This document shows, in pieces, positions 34,691 to 45,199 of a stretch of DNA of 64,000 nucleotides; position 1 is the stretch's first letter; the number at the start of each line of letters is the position of its first letter. Made by a program: the position numbers and the translations under genes. The notes beneath the pieces are model-generated. The model was not told the origin of the DNA. It ran no database searches and saw nothing but the letters and a program-made list of their open reading frames with translations. This stretch comes from Capsicum annuum (taxonomy: Eukaryota; Streptophyta; Magnoliopsida; Solanales; Solanaceae). Where the stretch lies: NCBI RefSeq assembly GCF_002878395.1, contig NC_061114.1, positions 144,452,339 through 144,516,338 on the forward strand, written 5' to 3'.

Positions 34691-35062
34691 TCTGGGAGAG
34701 AATTATTTTCTCCCATTATAAATTCTAGTTGAAAATCAAAACTTGATAACAAAGCTTGCCATCTAGCAAATATCTATTTAGAAATTAAATTTTTAACATC
34801 CTTTTGTAAAACGTCTTTGGCTGCTTTGCAGTTTACTCTTAGTTAAAATTCTTTATTTATTAAATCATCTTGAAATTTAGTTATACATAGTACTATAGCC
34901 AACATTTCCTTTTTAATAGTACTATAATTCTTTTGATTATCATTCCAGATTACTGACGTGAATCTTACTAATTTTTCAATAGATTCTATAGAAATCTTTT
35001 GTTTAAGGATATCATTATATCCTATGTCTGAGGCATCAGTTTCTATAGTAACATTAAATATT
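34691..35062 (-). pseudogene. Pararetrovirus RNase H, broken (alpha)
   Basis: On the minus strand the reading has 'IETDASDIGY' (the catalytic Asp region) at about 35045-35016, 'VRFTSVIWNDNQKNYSTIKKE' at 34970-34908, 'CKAAKDVLQKDVKNLISK' at 34840-34785 and 'IFARWQALLSSFDFQLEFI' at 34780-34725. This combination is typical of caulimovirids. Internal stops are present (for example after 'NKEF' and 'ISK'). No reverse transcriptase precedes it; the fragment ends at 35062. Confidence 0.8.
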
Positions 35063-35196
35063 TAAACAAAAAACATTAATAGTAAGGTAAAAATAAGAGA
35101 ATTATCAATAATATAGAGTATATTACAGGTTAATGAAAACAACCTTTAGCCCTTAAGGCTATAATAATTAGTAATAAACGAGTTACCATGCTTATG
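35063..35196 (+). pseudogene. Pararetrovirus movement-protein fragment, plus strand
   Basis: This 134-bp piece matches 57850-57976 of copy gamma (AATAGTAAGGTAA, ATATAGAGTATATTACAG, AGTAATAAA.GAG.TACCATGCTTA), which is the middle of the movement-protein region. It is opposite in orientation to fragment alpha. It is cut at 35196 by a Tekay LTR; the next pararetrovirus sequence on the same strand resumes at 51957, so it probably belongs to copy beta. Confidence 0.7.
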
Positions 35197-35570
35197 TGTA
35201 ATACCCCGTATGTTTCTAAGCTAGGAGACAGACCATTTTTCCTACGTATGAAACCTTCTATCCTATGAGTAGCATTTTAGTGAATGACTTACAATGAGTA
35301 TCCAAGTGATAAGATAGCTTATGATATATTAAGCATGTTCATATGAGTCACTTAAGGTAATACAAGCTAAGAGTTTTTGAATCCATCAAGTTTTAGTATT
35401 TGATGTTGCAAGGGTCATATTTGAATGAGTATAACTCAATGTTAATCTAGTATTTCTGCATATTTATACCCACCAAATTGTATATAATTGAATTAGCTTT
35501 CCAATAATACCAATTTCGCCTTAATCCAATACCCGATCGAAAAGTTATGCCCATTTTCATGAGAGACAGT

Positions 35571-35633
35571 AAGCATAGGCGATTGGTTAGGCGCCGCCCA
35601 ACCCAAGCATAGGCGATTGGTTAGGCGCAGCCT
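35571..35633 (+). repeat. 34-bp direct repeat in the outer LTR
   Basis: AAGCATAGGCGATTGGTTAG is found at 35571 and again at 35605, with a GGCGC(C/A)GCC core in each. This makes two adjacent copies with a 34-bp period. Confidence 0.85.
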
Positions 35634-36899
35634 GAACTAGCTTAGGAAATCACTTGGGTACCGCCTGAGTCAGTTCCAAGTGCCAAAAACACTCCGTTTT
35701 GAGTTATTTTAAGGGCAATTAAGTCTTTTAACACTCCTTACACGTCCCTAAACTTAACCCTACGAAATATATAGCTTCTAAACACAATACAACCCTATTA
35801 ACATCTCAAAGCTCATCATCCCAGAGCACTAAAAGAGAAAAACAACTAGGGTTGCATAATTAAGCTTGAAGATCCAATTTCAAGGAAATTCCTCCGTCAA
35901 TCATCAAGAACCTCCCTTCCAAGGTATGAGTAGTGTTCATCCACAGGTTTCCTTCATTCGTGGAGTTCAAGAATCAATCTTTAAAATACAAAATATTGGT
36001 TGATTGTGGTGATATGATCATACCCATGTTGATGCTTGTTTTTTTTGCTATATAATAGTATGTGTGAGTTGATTTATGGATCCCTTTCATCCATAAAGCT
36101 CAAAAACCCTCTTTTTCATTATAAAGTATGACTTCTATATTGTTGGGTAGGACTGATCATGTTGTTGATATTGGGTGATTCCCAAGATGGAATATTTATA
36201 TATTTTTTTGAATTTTATAATATCATATGAGTTGGAAACATGTAAATTTGGTTGTTCATGATGTATAATTTGATGAAATCTACCTATGCCTTAAAAATGC
36301 ATGCAAGGTGTTCAATAAAATGCCTATTATGTTAGAACTTCATATTTACATGATTTCATGATATCTAAATAACAAGTTTATGTTAGTCATACACTCCAAT
36401 ATGAATTTCCATGCAAATTATGTGTTGTTATTGTTATGGTATAAAGAATGTATGATAATGGAGATATAAATTATGTACAAAAAATATATCCATTCTTTCC
36501 CTACCATGTTTGAGATGTTGAATAAATACATGAAGTATAATATCCACAAATCATTACAATGTGAACTAAACGTTACATATTGTGTTCCCTTACGCTTGAA
36601 TGGTTTCCATGTGATTGCTATGAATAGTATATGCTGTCGGAATGCCCATGATATTAGAATATGAGATTTATGACTTGATTTTAAGCATTCTTATTCATGA
36701 TAGATATTATGATGACCATGTACTTCATGAAATCCCCCACTCATGTATTATGGATTTTTATTGATGGTCGTGTACTCAAGAAATTCAAGTTGTGTCAGTT
36801 TCCTTCCATTGAGTCCAAGGGGTACTTGTACCTGAAAAATATAGCTGTGTGCCTAGAGCCATGTCATGTTTTAATGATACGCTCAGTCAAGCCATGATC

Positions 36900-37212
36900 T
36901 ATAGAATTCAGTCATTCATGTGACTCAGGAAAACTTAGAAATCTCAGTAATCTCAGTAGTACAGTAATCTCAGTAATCTCAGTGCTCAGTAACCTCAGTA
37001 ACCTTAGTATTCACAGTCAATCTCAGTAACTTCAGTACTCTCAACCAGTCCTCAAAACTTAGTACATTCCATCAGTCATTGGAATCCAGTAAACTTAGTT
37101 TAGCTCTGCTAAACAATACCACTAGTATCAGTTCAGTTAATTAGAATCAGTTCAACTAATCCGTTCAGTTCAGTTATTCAGTTCAGCTTAGTTATTCAGT
37201 TCAGTGTCCTTC
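36900..37212 (+). repeat. CAGTAA-rich degenerate short tandem repeat in LTR
   Basis: Many irregular copies of TCAGTAATC/CTCAGTAAC/TTCAGTT follow one another, with TCAGT spaced by 5-15 bp. Weaker versions of this tract occur in the other Tekay LTRs at 41290-41520, 48650-48920 and 50700-50810. Confidence 0.8.
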
Positions 37213-37219
37213 AGATAGG

Positions 37220-37665
37220 AGTCATGTCCTTTAGTCTTAACAATTCCCCAACAGCTTTCAAAGACTTAAGGAACCGTGTGTTCAAGCATTACTGGGATAT
37301 GTTCATCATAGTCTTCATAGATGACATTCTTGTTTACTCCCACAGTGAATACAATCAAGCAGACCATCTCAGAATAGTATTGTAGACTCTAAGAAACCAT
37401 TAGCTATTCGCTAAATTAAATAAGTGCAAATTTTATTAGTCATGTCCTTTAGTCTTACCAATGCCCCAACAACTTTCAAAGACTTAATGAACCGTGTGTT
37501 CAAGCATTACTGGGATATGTTCATCATAGTCTTCATAGATGACATTCTTGTTTACTCCCATAGCGAATACAATCAAGCAGACCATCTCAGAATAGTATTG
37601 TAGACTCTAAGAAACCATTAGCTATTAGCTAAATTAAATAAGTGCAAATTTTGTTTAAAGTTAAT
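37220..37665 (+). pseudogene. Reverse transcriptase fragment with 218-bp tandem duplication
   Basis: Tekay RT appears twice in a row: 37220-37437 and 37438-37655, starting at AGTCATGTCC in each. Each unit holds the catalytic box F-I-D-D-I-L (37314 and 37532). The units are about 97% alike by eye. The period is not a multiple of three, so the duplication itself shifts the frame. A TAG inside each unit (position of Gln in other copies, LLQTL) also stops it. Upstream parts (gag, protease, early RT) are absent; the left neighbour is a broken LTR. Confidence 0.85.
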
Positions 37666-38380
37666 AGCATTCATTAGCCATATAATTTCTAGCAATGGCA
37701 TTAGAGTTAATCCCTAAAATACCAAAGAAGTGAGAAACTAGGCCAGGCCCATCTCTCCATTAGATATCAGGAGTTTCTTGGGTTCGGATGGCTAGTACTG
37801 ATATTTTGTTGAGGGATTTTTGTCTATTACATCCTTTATGTCCAAATTGACTTAGAAGAAAGTCAAGTTTCATTAGTCAGATACTTGAGAGAAGATTTTT
37901 CAGGAGTTGAAGACTCGACTCACTATAGATCTAGTTTTGACTCTAACAAATGGTTCAGACGGTTTTCTTATGTACTGTTATGCTTCCAGAGTTTGATTGG
38001 GTTTTGTTTTGATGTAGAAAGGTAAGGTCATAGCCTATGCCTCTAGTCAGCTTAAGCCCTATGAGAAGAACTATCCTACTCATGATCTTGAGTTAGCAAC
38101 AGTAGTTTTTGCCTTAAAGATTTGGAGGCATTACTTGTATGGTGTGCATGTTGATGTGTTCACTGATTATAAGAGCCTAAAGTATGTGTTCTCTCAGAAA
38201 GAAATCAACTACTATCAGAAAAGGTGGTTGGAGTCGTTGAAAGACTATGGCATGAGCGTTTTGTATTATCCAGGAAAGGCCAATATAGTGGCTGACAGTC
38301 TCAGTAGAATTTCTATGGGTAGTGTTGTCCATGTTGAGAACATTAAGAAGAAGTTAGCCCAAGAAGTTGATTAGCTAGCC
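37666..38380 (+). pseudogene. End of RT and RNase H, left unit of the plus-strand Tekay chain
   Basis: RT ends with 'FISHIISSNGIRVNP'-like sequence near 37670-37720. RNase H follows: 'YCYAS' (catalytic Asp changed to Tyr) near 37972, the TAG at 38015 where the right unit has CAG (45368), then the open frame 38135-38374 ('[23 protein letters not shown]', landmarks only) ending after '[10 protein letters not shown]'. It is interrupted and non-functional. Confidence 0.8.
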
Positions 38381-38529
38381 TGTTTTGGTGTTCACTTAGT
38401 TGATTTAGCAGAAGGTAGTGTGTGGGTGTAGAGTAGCTCATAATTATCCCTAGTTTTCGAAGTGAAGAAAAAGCAGGATAAGGATCCTAGTCTAGTGAAG
38501 TTGAAGGAATTAGTCAGGAATTAGAAGAT

Positions 38530-39330
38530 AGATGTTTTTTCCTAAGGGGGAGATGGTATTTTGCATTGTTAGAGTCATCTGTGTGTGCCAGGTGTATATT
38601 AAGCATCAGAATCCTAGTGCGTCCATAAAGGAGTTCAGTATTCCCACCTGGAAATGGGAAGAAATGAACATGGACTTTGTGATAAAATTTCTTCATACTC
38701 GTCGTCAGTATGATTCATTTTGGGTCGTTGTAGAGAAGATGAAAAAATTAGCTCATTTCCTTCCAGTTCATACCTCCTATTTAGCTGAGGACTATGCCAA
38801 ACTCTATATCAGGGAGTTGGTCAGATGATATGGTATTCCTTTGTCCATTTTTTCAAATAGAGGTATCTAATTCACCTCTCATTTCTGGAAAGCATTCTAA
38901 AAGGGTCTTGGTACCCGAGTTCATATTAGTACAACCTTTTATGATCAGACAGAAAGGAAAAAGAACCATTCAAAACTTAGAAGATATGTTGCGAGCAAGT
39001 ACAATTGACTTTAAAGGTAGTTGGGATGACCACTTTCCTTTGATTAAGTTCGCATAAAACAACAGCTATCACTCCAGTATTCAGATGGCTCTATTTGAGG
39101 CACTTTATGGGAGGAGATGTAGATCTCTCATTGGTTGGTTTAAAGTGGGTGAGGCCACATTATTAGGGCCTGACTTAGTTTTTAATGACTTAGTTTTTAA
39201 TACCTTAGAGAAGGTCCAGTTGATCAGGGAAAAGCTTATGATAACTCAGCGCCGACAAAAATTTTATGTAGATGTGCACAAAAAAATCTTGAGTTTGAGA
39301 TTGGTGACTATGTGTACTTGAAGATCTTTC
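38530..39330 (+). pseudogene. Integrase, zinc finger deleted, left unit
   Basis: The frame 38532-38828 joins 'VICVCQVYIKHQNPSASIKEFSI' directly, whereas the right unit has about 170 bp more, carrying the HHCC finger (45935-46130). The core 'MNMDFVIKFLHTRRQYDSFWVVVEKMKKLAHFLPVHTSY' starts at 38670. Then come an off-frame part to 39057 and 'MALFEALYGRRCRSLIGWF' at 39085. There are stops and shifts at each join. Confidence 0.8.
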
Positions 39331-39731
39331 ATATGAAAGAAGTGAAGATTTTTGGCAAGAAAGGGAAACTCAATTCCCGATATGTCAGTCCTTACCAAAT
39401 TCTCAGCCATTTTGGAAAGGTAGCTTACGAGCTTGAGTTACCTTCAGATTTATTTTTAGTTCATCCAGTGTTTTATGTCTCCTAGATAAAGAAATGAATA
39501 GGTGACCCATCATTCGTAGTCCTTATTAAGGGCATAGATATTCAGAACAACCTCTCTTATGAAGAGATCTAAGTCGAAATCCTTGACTATCAGATTCACA
39601 GACTAAGGAACAAAGAAGTTCCTCTAGTCAAAGTTCTTTGGCGAAATCAGTCTGTTGAGGGAGCTACTTGGGAAGAAGAAGCAGACATGCGAACCAAGTA
39701 TCCTCATCTATTCTCTACTAATCCAGACTGA
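39331..39731 (+). pseudogene. Integrase C-terminus and chromodomain-like tail, left unit
   Basis: The reading has 'GKLNSRYVSPYQILSHFGKVAYELELPSDLFLVHPVFYVS' split by a stop at about 39483, then 'SYEEI', 'RLRNKEVPLVKVLWRNQSVEGATWEEEADMRTKYPHLFS' (landmarks: LWRN, ATWE). It ends in TGA near 39731. It resembles the tail at 46940-47200 closely. Confidence 0.8.
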
Positions 39732-40112
39732 ACTGAAGGTAATAATTTCCTTAAGCTTAATCAATTTTATGTTCACATTTCATTTTCAACTTGGTATCAG
39801 TTATCATTGCATGTTCAGTTATACGTTCATGAGCCAGTTCTGTCATGTCATGATCAACTATATCCATGCATCAAATATGCATGTTTAGTATATAGATTCA
39901 GTTTATCAGTAATCTCAGGCATGCATACATGAATCATGATCAACTATATCCAAGCATCAAATATGCATGTTCAGTATGACAATTAAGAATACAGGTAATA
40001 TTAGTCATATAGTCATGTTCCAGGTGTTCATGTCCAGTAAGTAAGTTAGCCTCTCTGTATTCTCCTTCTCAGTAGTCTCATTTGAGGATAAATATTTCCA
40101 AGGGGGACATAA
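39732..40112 (+). other. 3' untranslated region and polypurine tract, left unit
   Basis: No coding. It contains a near-direct repeat of 'CAACTATATCCATGCATCAAATATGCATGTT' type, of which short parts are at 39852 and 39938. It ends in AAGGGGGACATAA (40100-40112), the polypurine tract before the LTR. Confidence 0.75.
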
Positions 40113-42640
40113 TGTAAGACCCCTCAAAATCCTAATCTTAATTCAGTCATTTAGGCTTGTCAAGGGGTCTCAAATTTAGAATATTTTAGCTAAGTACTCA
40201 GACTTAGTGACATTTTTTTATACGAAGGTTGGAAATCTTATTTCGCGATCTTTACATTCATTAAATGTTTATGTTTAGGTTGATTCTTGATCAGTAATGT
40301 CCTTATGTGTTTCAAGACAAGTTTCTAATTTTTTAGACTTCGTTTGAAGCTCTGTTATAATCCCAAAACAGTGGATCAAAATTGATCTTGGCGTGTTATG
40401 TTGACAATCACGTTGATTACTATTTTACCATCTACCAACGTCCAATTCCAGTAAATCGATGTAAATATGGCACAACGCATTGGCTATCGCATTGATGCCA
40501 TCGACAGGTGGCATCGACTTGCGCGTTAGTAACCCATTTTTTAGTCATGAAAAGAACACATTCTTGGGGGTATTTAGGTCTTTTTCCCTCGACTCTCATC
40601 CCTCAAAACACAAAATTAAACTCCCTATAGAGCAATTATAGGCATTCTTTCTCAAATTTTCTCAAGGACAAACCCTAGAAGATCCAATTTCAAATCAAAA
40701 ACTCAAGATTCAACCATAAAATTTTTGAAATTCTTCAATAGAGGTATGTGAAGTGTTCATCCAAGGGTTCCTTCCACCCTTGGAGTCCAAGAATCTCTTT
40801 TGAACTTCAAGTAATTAATTTTATGATTTCCATGGTTTGTATTAAAGTGTATCTACGATTGTTATTTGGATTAAGTTCCTAATTCATGAATATATATATA
40901 TATCATGTGAAATTGATCATTATGTGTGTAGATTCATGTGAACCCATGACAAACCCTTGACTTGTGAAATTAGAGACGAATTATAATGCTCACTTGTTAT
41001 TCAATACTATGTACATATTCTATGCTCACCAAGTGCTTGATAAAGTGTCCATGTGAACTATTAAGAGAATCAAATCATGTCAAGTTAGCTTATGTGCAGG
41101 TTATATCTTAAAAGTGTTTGTCAAAATTCCCCAATGTACTAATGATGATCAAGTTCATAGTTTATAAGTTTCATGTTATGTCATATCTCTTAATTTATGC
41201 TATCGAGTCCTGGGGGTACTTGTACCTAAAAATTTAGCTGATTACCTAGAGCTATGGTTAGTCATAGAAAGTATCAGCCATGACACGATCAGTAGTACTC
41301 TCATTTAATTACAGAACTTAGGAAAACTCAATAGAATCTATATTAGTCCAGTCTAATTCGGCATCTAGTTCAGACCTCAGTAAACTCAGTTAGCTAACAG
41401 AATTCAGTAGTATTCCATTAGTAAATGAAACTTAGTAAACGCAGTTTAGTTTAGCTAAACAGTAATCTCAGTAACCATTCAGTCCAGCCTAGTACAGACT
41501 AGAAATCAGTTCAGATTCGATTCAGTTGGGAGTAGGATTCAGCATCGATTTAACCCAGGGATAGGGGCATTCCTGTTAGCATAGGGTTTGACCCTTAGCA
41601 GCAATCCCTACATTACAAAACTACATAGCCAGCTTAGGTTGAGGTATCTTCCTTCTTGACATTATGAGGGTTGATATTTCTTATCCGAGTTATCTTGCTA
41701 GCGAGGGTTGATGAAAGAGTTTTCTGTCAGAGAGGGTTAACTCACATCTTGTCCTTACCCATTTCATGGTATTGACACCCTTCAAACTAGGGTTACAAGT
41801 TGGACCCCAAATCAGGTAGAGAAGGGGCATGTCAGTTAGATTATTACCTCCCACAATCCCAGTTTCAGTCTCCGTCTCAGAATAGAACTCAGTTTAGTTC
41901 TACAGATCAAGGACTATCAGATGTAGTCACTCATATTAGTACGGAACTTAGTATTGTTCCAAAGTATTTAGAACTATCAAATACAATCATTTAGATAATC
42001 AGTAATATAGTATTTGTAAATTCAGATAACAGTTATCAGTATTCCAGTTTAGTACTCATCATTAGCACTATCTAAGTTATAGTGTATGTATTCATACATG
42101 TACTCTTAATTAGTCATACTAATGTTATTCAGTTATTATTATAGATGTATATAAACCCATGCCTATCAGCCTACCTCACAGAACATAACAGTATATTCAA
42201 AGTACTACGTATACTTTTTTTTGCGCTATGATGTCTTATATCATAGGTTCAGACGCACGGGCTCTAGAGCACCCTTATCAGTTCAGATTCTCAGCTTTTT
42301 AGAGTAGTGGTGAGACCTCATAGTTCGAGGACATGCTTATTATTTATAGTACTTTTGTTTTAATTTAGTAGATTGGGGTAGTTGGGGGCTTGTCCCATCA
42401 ACTCAACAGTTCAGACAATTAGAGGCTTTTTCAGACTGTTGTTTGATTTTTCAGTACTTATATTTAGTTTTGGTATTTTGATACCACATTCAGATTTATT
42501 TATAGATTTGAACCTTATGGCATATTTTTCCACCTAATTTCGCATATTATTTAGTATTATTGTTCAGTTATTACAGCAAGTACTAGTCATGGGTTAGCTT
42601 GTGGTCCTTCGAGATTATGAGCACAGTGTAGCATTGTGCA
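40113..42640 (+). repeat. Shared middle LTR of the plus-strand Tekay chain
   Basis: It starts TGTAAGACCCCTC right after a polypurine tract (3' LTR of the left unit) and runs into the gag leader of the next unit (5' LTR of the right unit). It is co-linear with 47571-50069. Its last part is altered: the CAGACTCAAGGCATTACA end of the other LTR and the primer site are missing, and the sequence passes at about 42640 into the leader. A short TATATA run lies at 40890-40903. The frame at 41800-41994 has no domain. Confidence 0.8.
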
Positions 42641-42789
42641 TGGGTGTGTTGCGCGCCATACTTATGGACAAGAGGCTATGAGATGTTTTAGGAAAAGTTT
42701 CCCTTCTTTTAGTATTCATGTCGTGCAAGTGAGCATGTGCTCCAGGTACACTCTTTTTCTAATCCAAGTTTCTCTACCATTTATAGAAT
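42641..42789 (+). other. 5' leader of the right unit, primer site lost
   Basis: GTGTTGCGCGCCATACTTATGGACAAGAGGCTATGAGATG (in short: 'TTATGGACAAGAGGCTA') matches the Tekay leader at 29530-29575 in the reverse strand. No TGGTATCAGAG precedes it. Confidence 0.7.
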
Positions 42790-43885
42790 ATACCTCTAAA
42801 GAGAACTCAGGAAAGAGGAATGAGAGATCAGTCAGCCCCTCAGCCCATCCATCCAGATCTTTTCGGTGAGCATATCTTCCACGCAAAGTTAAAGTAGCCT
42901 TAACCACCCTAGTTTATTCTGTGGCAGCCTAGAATGAACATCCAGTTGTGGTTTTATCCAACCCAGTGGCCAATACTGCTGCTGCCAGGATTTGAGATTT
43001 TACCCAAATAAACCCTCCATCGTTTATTGGGTCTAAGTCAGATAAAGACCCTCAGGAATTTCTTGATCTGGTGTAGAAGATTACCAATATCATGCGGGTG
43101 ACTGTTGTTGAGAGCACTGAGTTTGTTGCATATCAGTTAAAAGATGTGGCTCACTCATGGGTGAAATAGTAGAAGGCAGAGAGGGTTACAGATGCAGGGT
43201 CCATAGAATGTAACGAGTTTGTAGTTGCTTTTCTTAAGTTTACTCAGTTAGCCAAATATGCCTCGCATGTTGTAGCATATAGCTGAGCGAAGATGAGTAC
43301 ATTCTTGTTAGGAGTGTCTAGCTGTGTGGTCAAGGAGTGTAGGACTGTAATATTTATTAAGAAGATAGACATAGTCAGGCTCATAGTCCATGCTTAACAA
43401 ATAGAGAAGGCTAAGAATAAAGAGTAGGAGAGAGAGAATAACAGGCCGAGAACAGGTAGTTTTAATTTTTCTCAGCCTTAGTCAGAAGGTTGGAATCATT
43501 CTCAGTTTCAACCAAAATCCTCAGTTCCATGTCCTTCCTTAGCCAGTGTTCTTGAGCTAAAATTCAGAGATGGCAACCGAGATAGGGCATCATGCCTTAA
43601 ACCCCAGGGCAGTGTTAACAGTGCCCGAACCAATCCCCTTTTCCAGAAGTACGGTAGAAACCACCACGGTATTTGCAAAGCTAGAAGTAATATTTGTTTC
43701 GGATATGGCATGCCTGTACATAGATTCAGACAATGTCCTCAGGTGGTTTCGCAGATTCAGCATAATCATCCCCGGGCTTAGTTCGATTGCCCAAATCAGT
43801 AGGGTGCCTCTTCCAGTGCCACCAGTGGGCAGCGCCCAAACAGATTCTATGATCTTCAGTCCCAACAAGATCAGGAAAGTTAACC
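42790..43885 (+). pseudogene. gag, broken (right unit of the plus-strand Tekay chain)
   Basis: Landmarks: 'NPPSFIGSKSDKDPQEFLDLV' (43010-43075), 'VVESTEFVAYQLKDVAHSWV' (43105-43165), 'KMSTFLLGVSSCVVKECRTVIFIKKIDIVRLIVHA' (43290-43395; short landmarks only), and a zinc-knuckle remnant, 'CFGYGMPVHRFRQCP', at 43697-43741. At least five in-frame stops occur. It precedes the protease in the normal order. Confidence 0.8.
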
Positions 43886-44230
43886 TAATGTGGTCACTGG
43901 TAAGTTACATGTTTTCGATTTGCATGTTTATGCTTTGCTAGATCTAGGAGCTTTCTTGTCTTTTGTTACTCTATCTAAAGCAGCTGATTTTGGAGTCAAT
44001 CCCAAAATTCTAACAGAGCCCTTCTTAGTTTCTACCCCAGTGTGTACATCTATTATAGCCCGATGGGTTTATAGGAATTGTCTAGTTATGATATTTCAGA
44101 AAGTCACTTCAGCACATTTAGTCAAATTAGAGATGACTAATTTTGACGGTATTCTCGGCATGGATTGGCTTCATTCCTGTTATGCCTCAGTCGACTATAG
44201 AAATAGAGTTGTCCAGTTTTAGTTTATTTC
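43886..44230 (+). pseudogene. Aspartic protease (right unit)
   Basis: The open frame 43890-44222 (110 codons) holds 'LHVYALLDLGAFLSFVT' and 'FDGILGMDWLHSCYASVDY'. The expected catalytic Asp-Ser/Thr-Gly reads Asp-Leu-Gly, so activity is doubtful, though the Asp and Gly remain. The segment 'ILGMDWL' is the conserved second half. It ends at a TAG at 44220-44222. Confidence 0.8.
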
Positions 44231-44329
44231 TTACCTTCGAGCTAGAAAGATGATATCTAAAGGATGTGTCTTCCATCTCGTTCAAGTCAGGACTCTAGTT
44301 CAAAAAACCCTACTCTTGAATAAGTATCA

Positions 44330-45160
44330 ATAGTATGTGAATTCCTAGATGTATTTCCTGAAGATCTTCCTGGAGTTCCTCTCAAAAGGGAAATTGATTT
44401 TGGAATTGATTTTCTCCCAGATACTCAGCCCATATCTATTCTGCCATACAAAATGGCTCTAGTAGAACTCAGAGAATTAAAGAAATATTTAAATTATCTC
44501 TTAGTTAAGGGATTTATCAGACCCAGTATGTCCCCGTAGGGTGCACCAGTTTTATTCGAGCGTAAGAAAGATAGTTCCCTCAGAATGTGCATAGATTACC
44601 ATCAGTTAAACAAAGTTACGGTCAAAAAAAAGTATCCATTCCCCAGAATCGATGACTTTTTTTACCAACTTTAGTGTGCCAGTTATTTCTCTAAGATAGA
44701 CCTCAAATCAAGCTATCATCAGCTCAGTGTCAGGGATAGTGACATCCAAAAAATAGCTTTTCAAACTCGGTATGGTTACTTTGAATTCTTAGTCATGTCC
44801 TTAGGTCTTAACAATGCCCTAGCAGCTTTCATAGACTTGATGAGCCGTGTGTTCAAGAAGTACTCGTACATGTTTGCCATAGTCTTTATAGATGACATTC
44901 TTGTTTACTCCTGTAGTGAACACAATCATACATACCATCTTAGAATATTATTACAGACTCTCAAAAACCATCAGCTATTCACCAAGTTTAATAAGTGCAA
45001 ATTTCGGCTAAAGTTAGTAGCATTCCTTGGCCATATAATTTTCGGTGATGGCATTAGAGTTGATCCCTAAAAGACCAAAGCAGTGAGAAACTGGCCCAAG
45101 CCCATCTCTCCATCATATATCAGGAGTTTCTCGGGTTTAGCTGGCTATTATCGATGGTTT
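44330..45160 (+). pseudogene. Reverse transcriptase, nearly complete but interrupted (right unit)
   Basis: The domain order is intact: '[17 protein letters not shown]' near 44420, '[20 protein letters not shown]' near 44570-44625, the helix '[14 protein letters not shown]' near 44685-44730, '[28 protein letters not shown]', then the catalytic '[13 protein letters not shown]' with both Asp at 44885-44911, and '[15 protein letters not shown]' to 45070. Stops at 44538 (TAG), 45068 and elsewhere prevent translation. It is the best RT in the window. Confidence 0.85.
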
Positions 45161-45199
45161 GTTGAGGGATTTTTGTCTATTGCATCCCCTATGTCTAGA

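Larger units (their letters stand above)
32288..35062 (-). mobile_element. Endogenous pararetrovirus fragment alpha (Caulimoviridae)
   Basis: On the minus strand, starting from 35062: RNase H, a polyprotein tail, a promoter-like region with TATTTAAG, an A-rich polyadenylation region, a primer-site remnant (33210-33203), then capsid sequence to 32288. The order RNase H, promoter, primer site, capsid fits a circular permuted pararetroviral genome and not an LTR element. Leader, movement protein and the N-terminal part of the capsid ORF are missing between the primer site and capsid. All coding parts are interrupted, so it is a fossil. Confidence 0.8.
35197..37219 (+). repeat. Tekay LTR, 5' portion (outer element)
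   Basis: It begins TGTAATACCCCG, the inverse of CGGGGAATTACA at 51939-51950, and holds the usual LTR series (CTCAAAGCTC, GTATGAGTAGTGTTCATCC, GAGTCCAAGGGGTACTTG, then CAGT-rich sequence). It ends abruptly at about 37219, where RT sequence begins. It differs clearly from the LTRs at 40113 and 47571, so it is a different subfamily or an older copy. Confidence 0.7.

Noticed and set aside
40884..40905. TA microsatellite as a functional site
   Set aside because: Short TATATA runs occur at the same place in the partner LTR (48350-48365) and look like ordinary LTR sequence.
43570..43941. 123-codon plus-strand frame over gag
   Set aside because: It runs in another frame across the gag and zinc-knuckle region. 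The gag landmarks are read in different frames, so this is a shadow.
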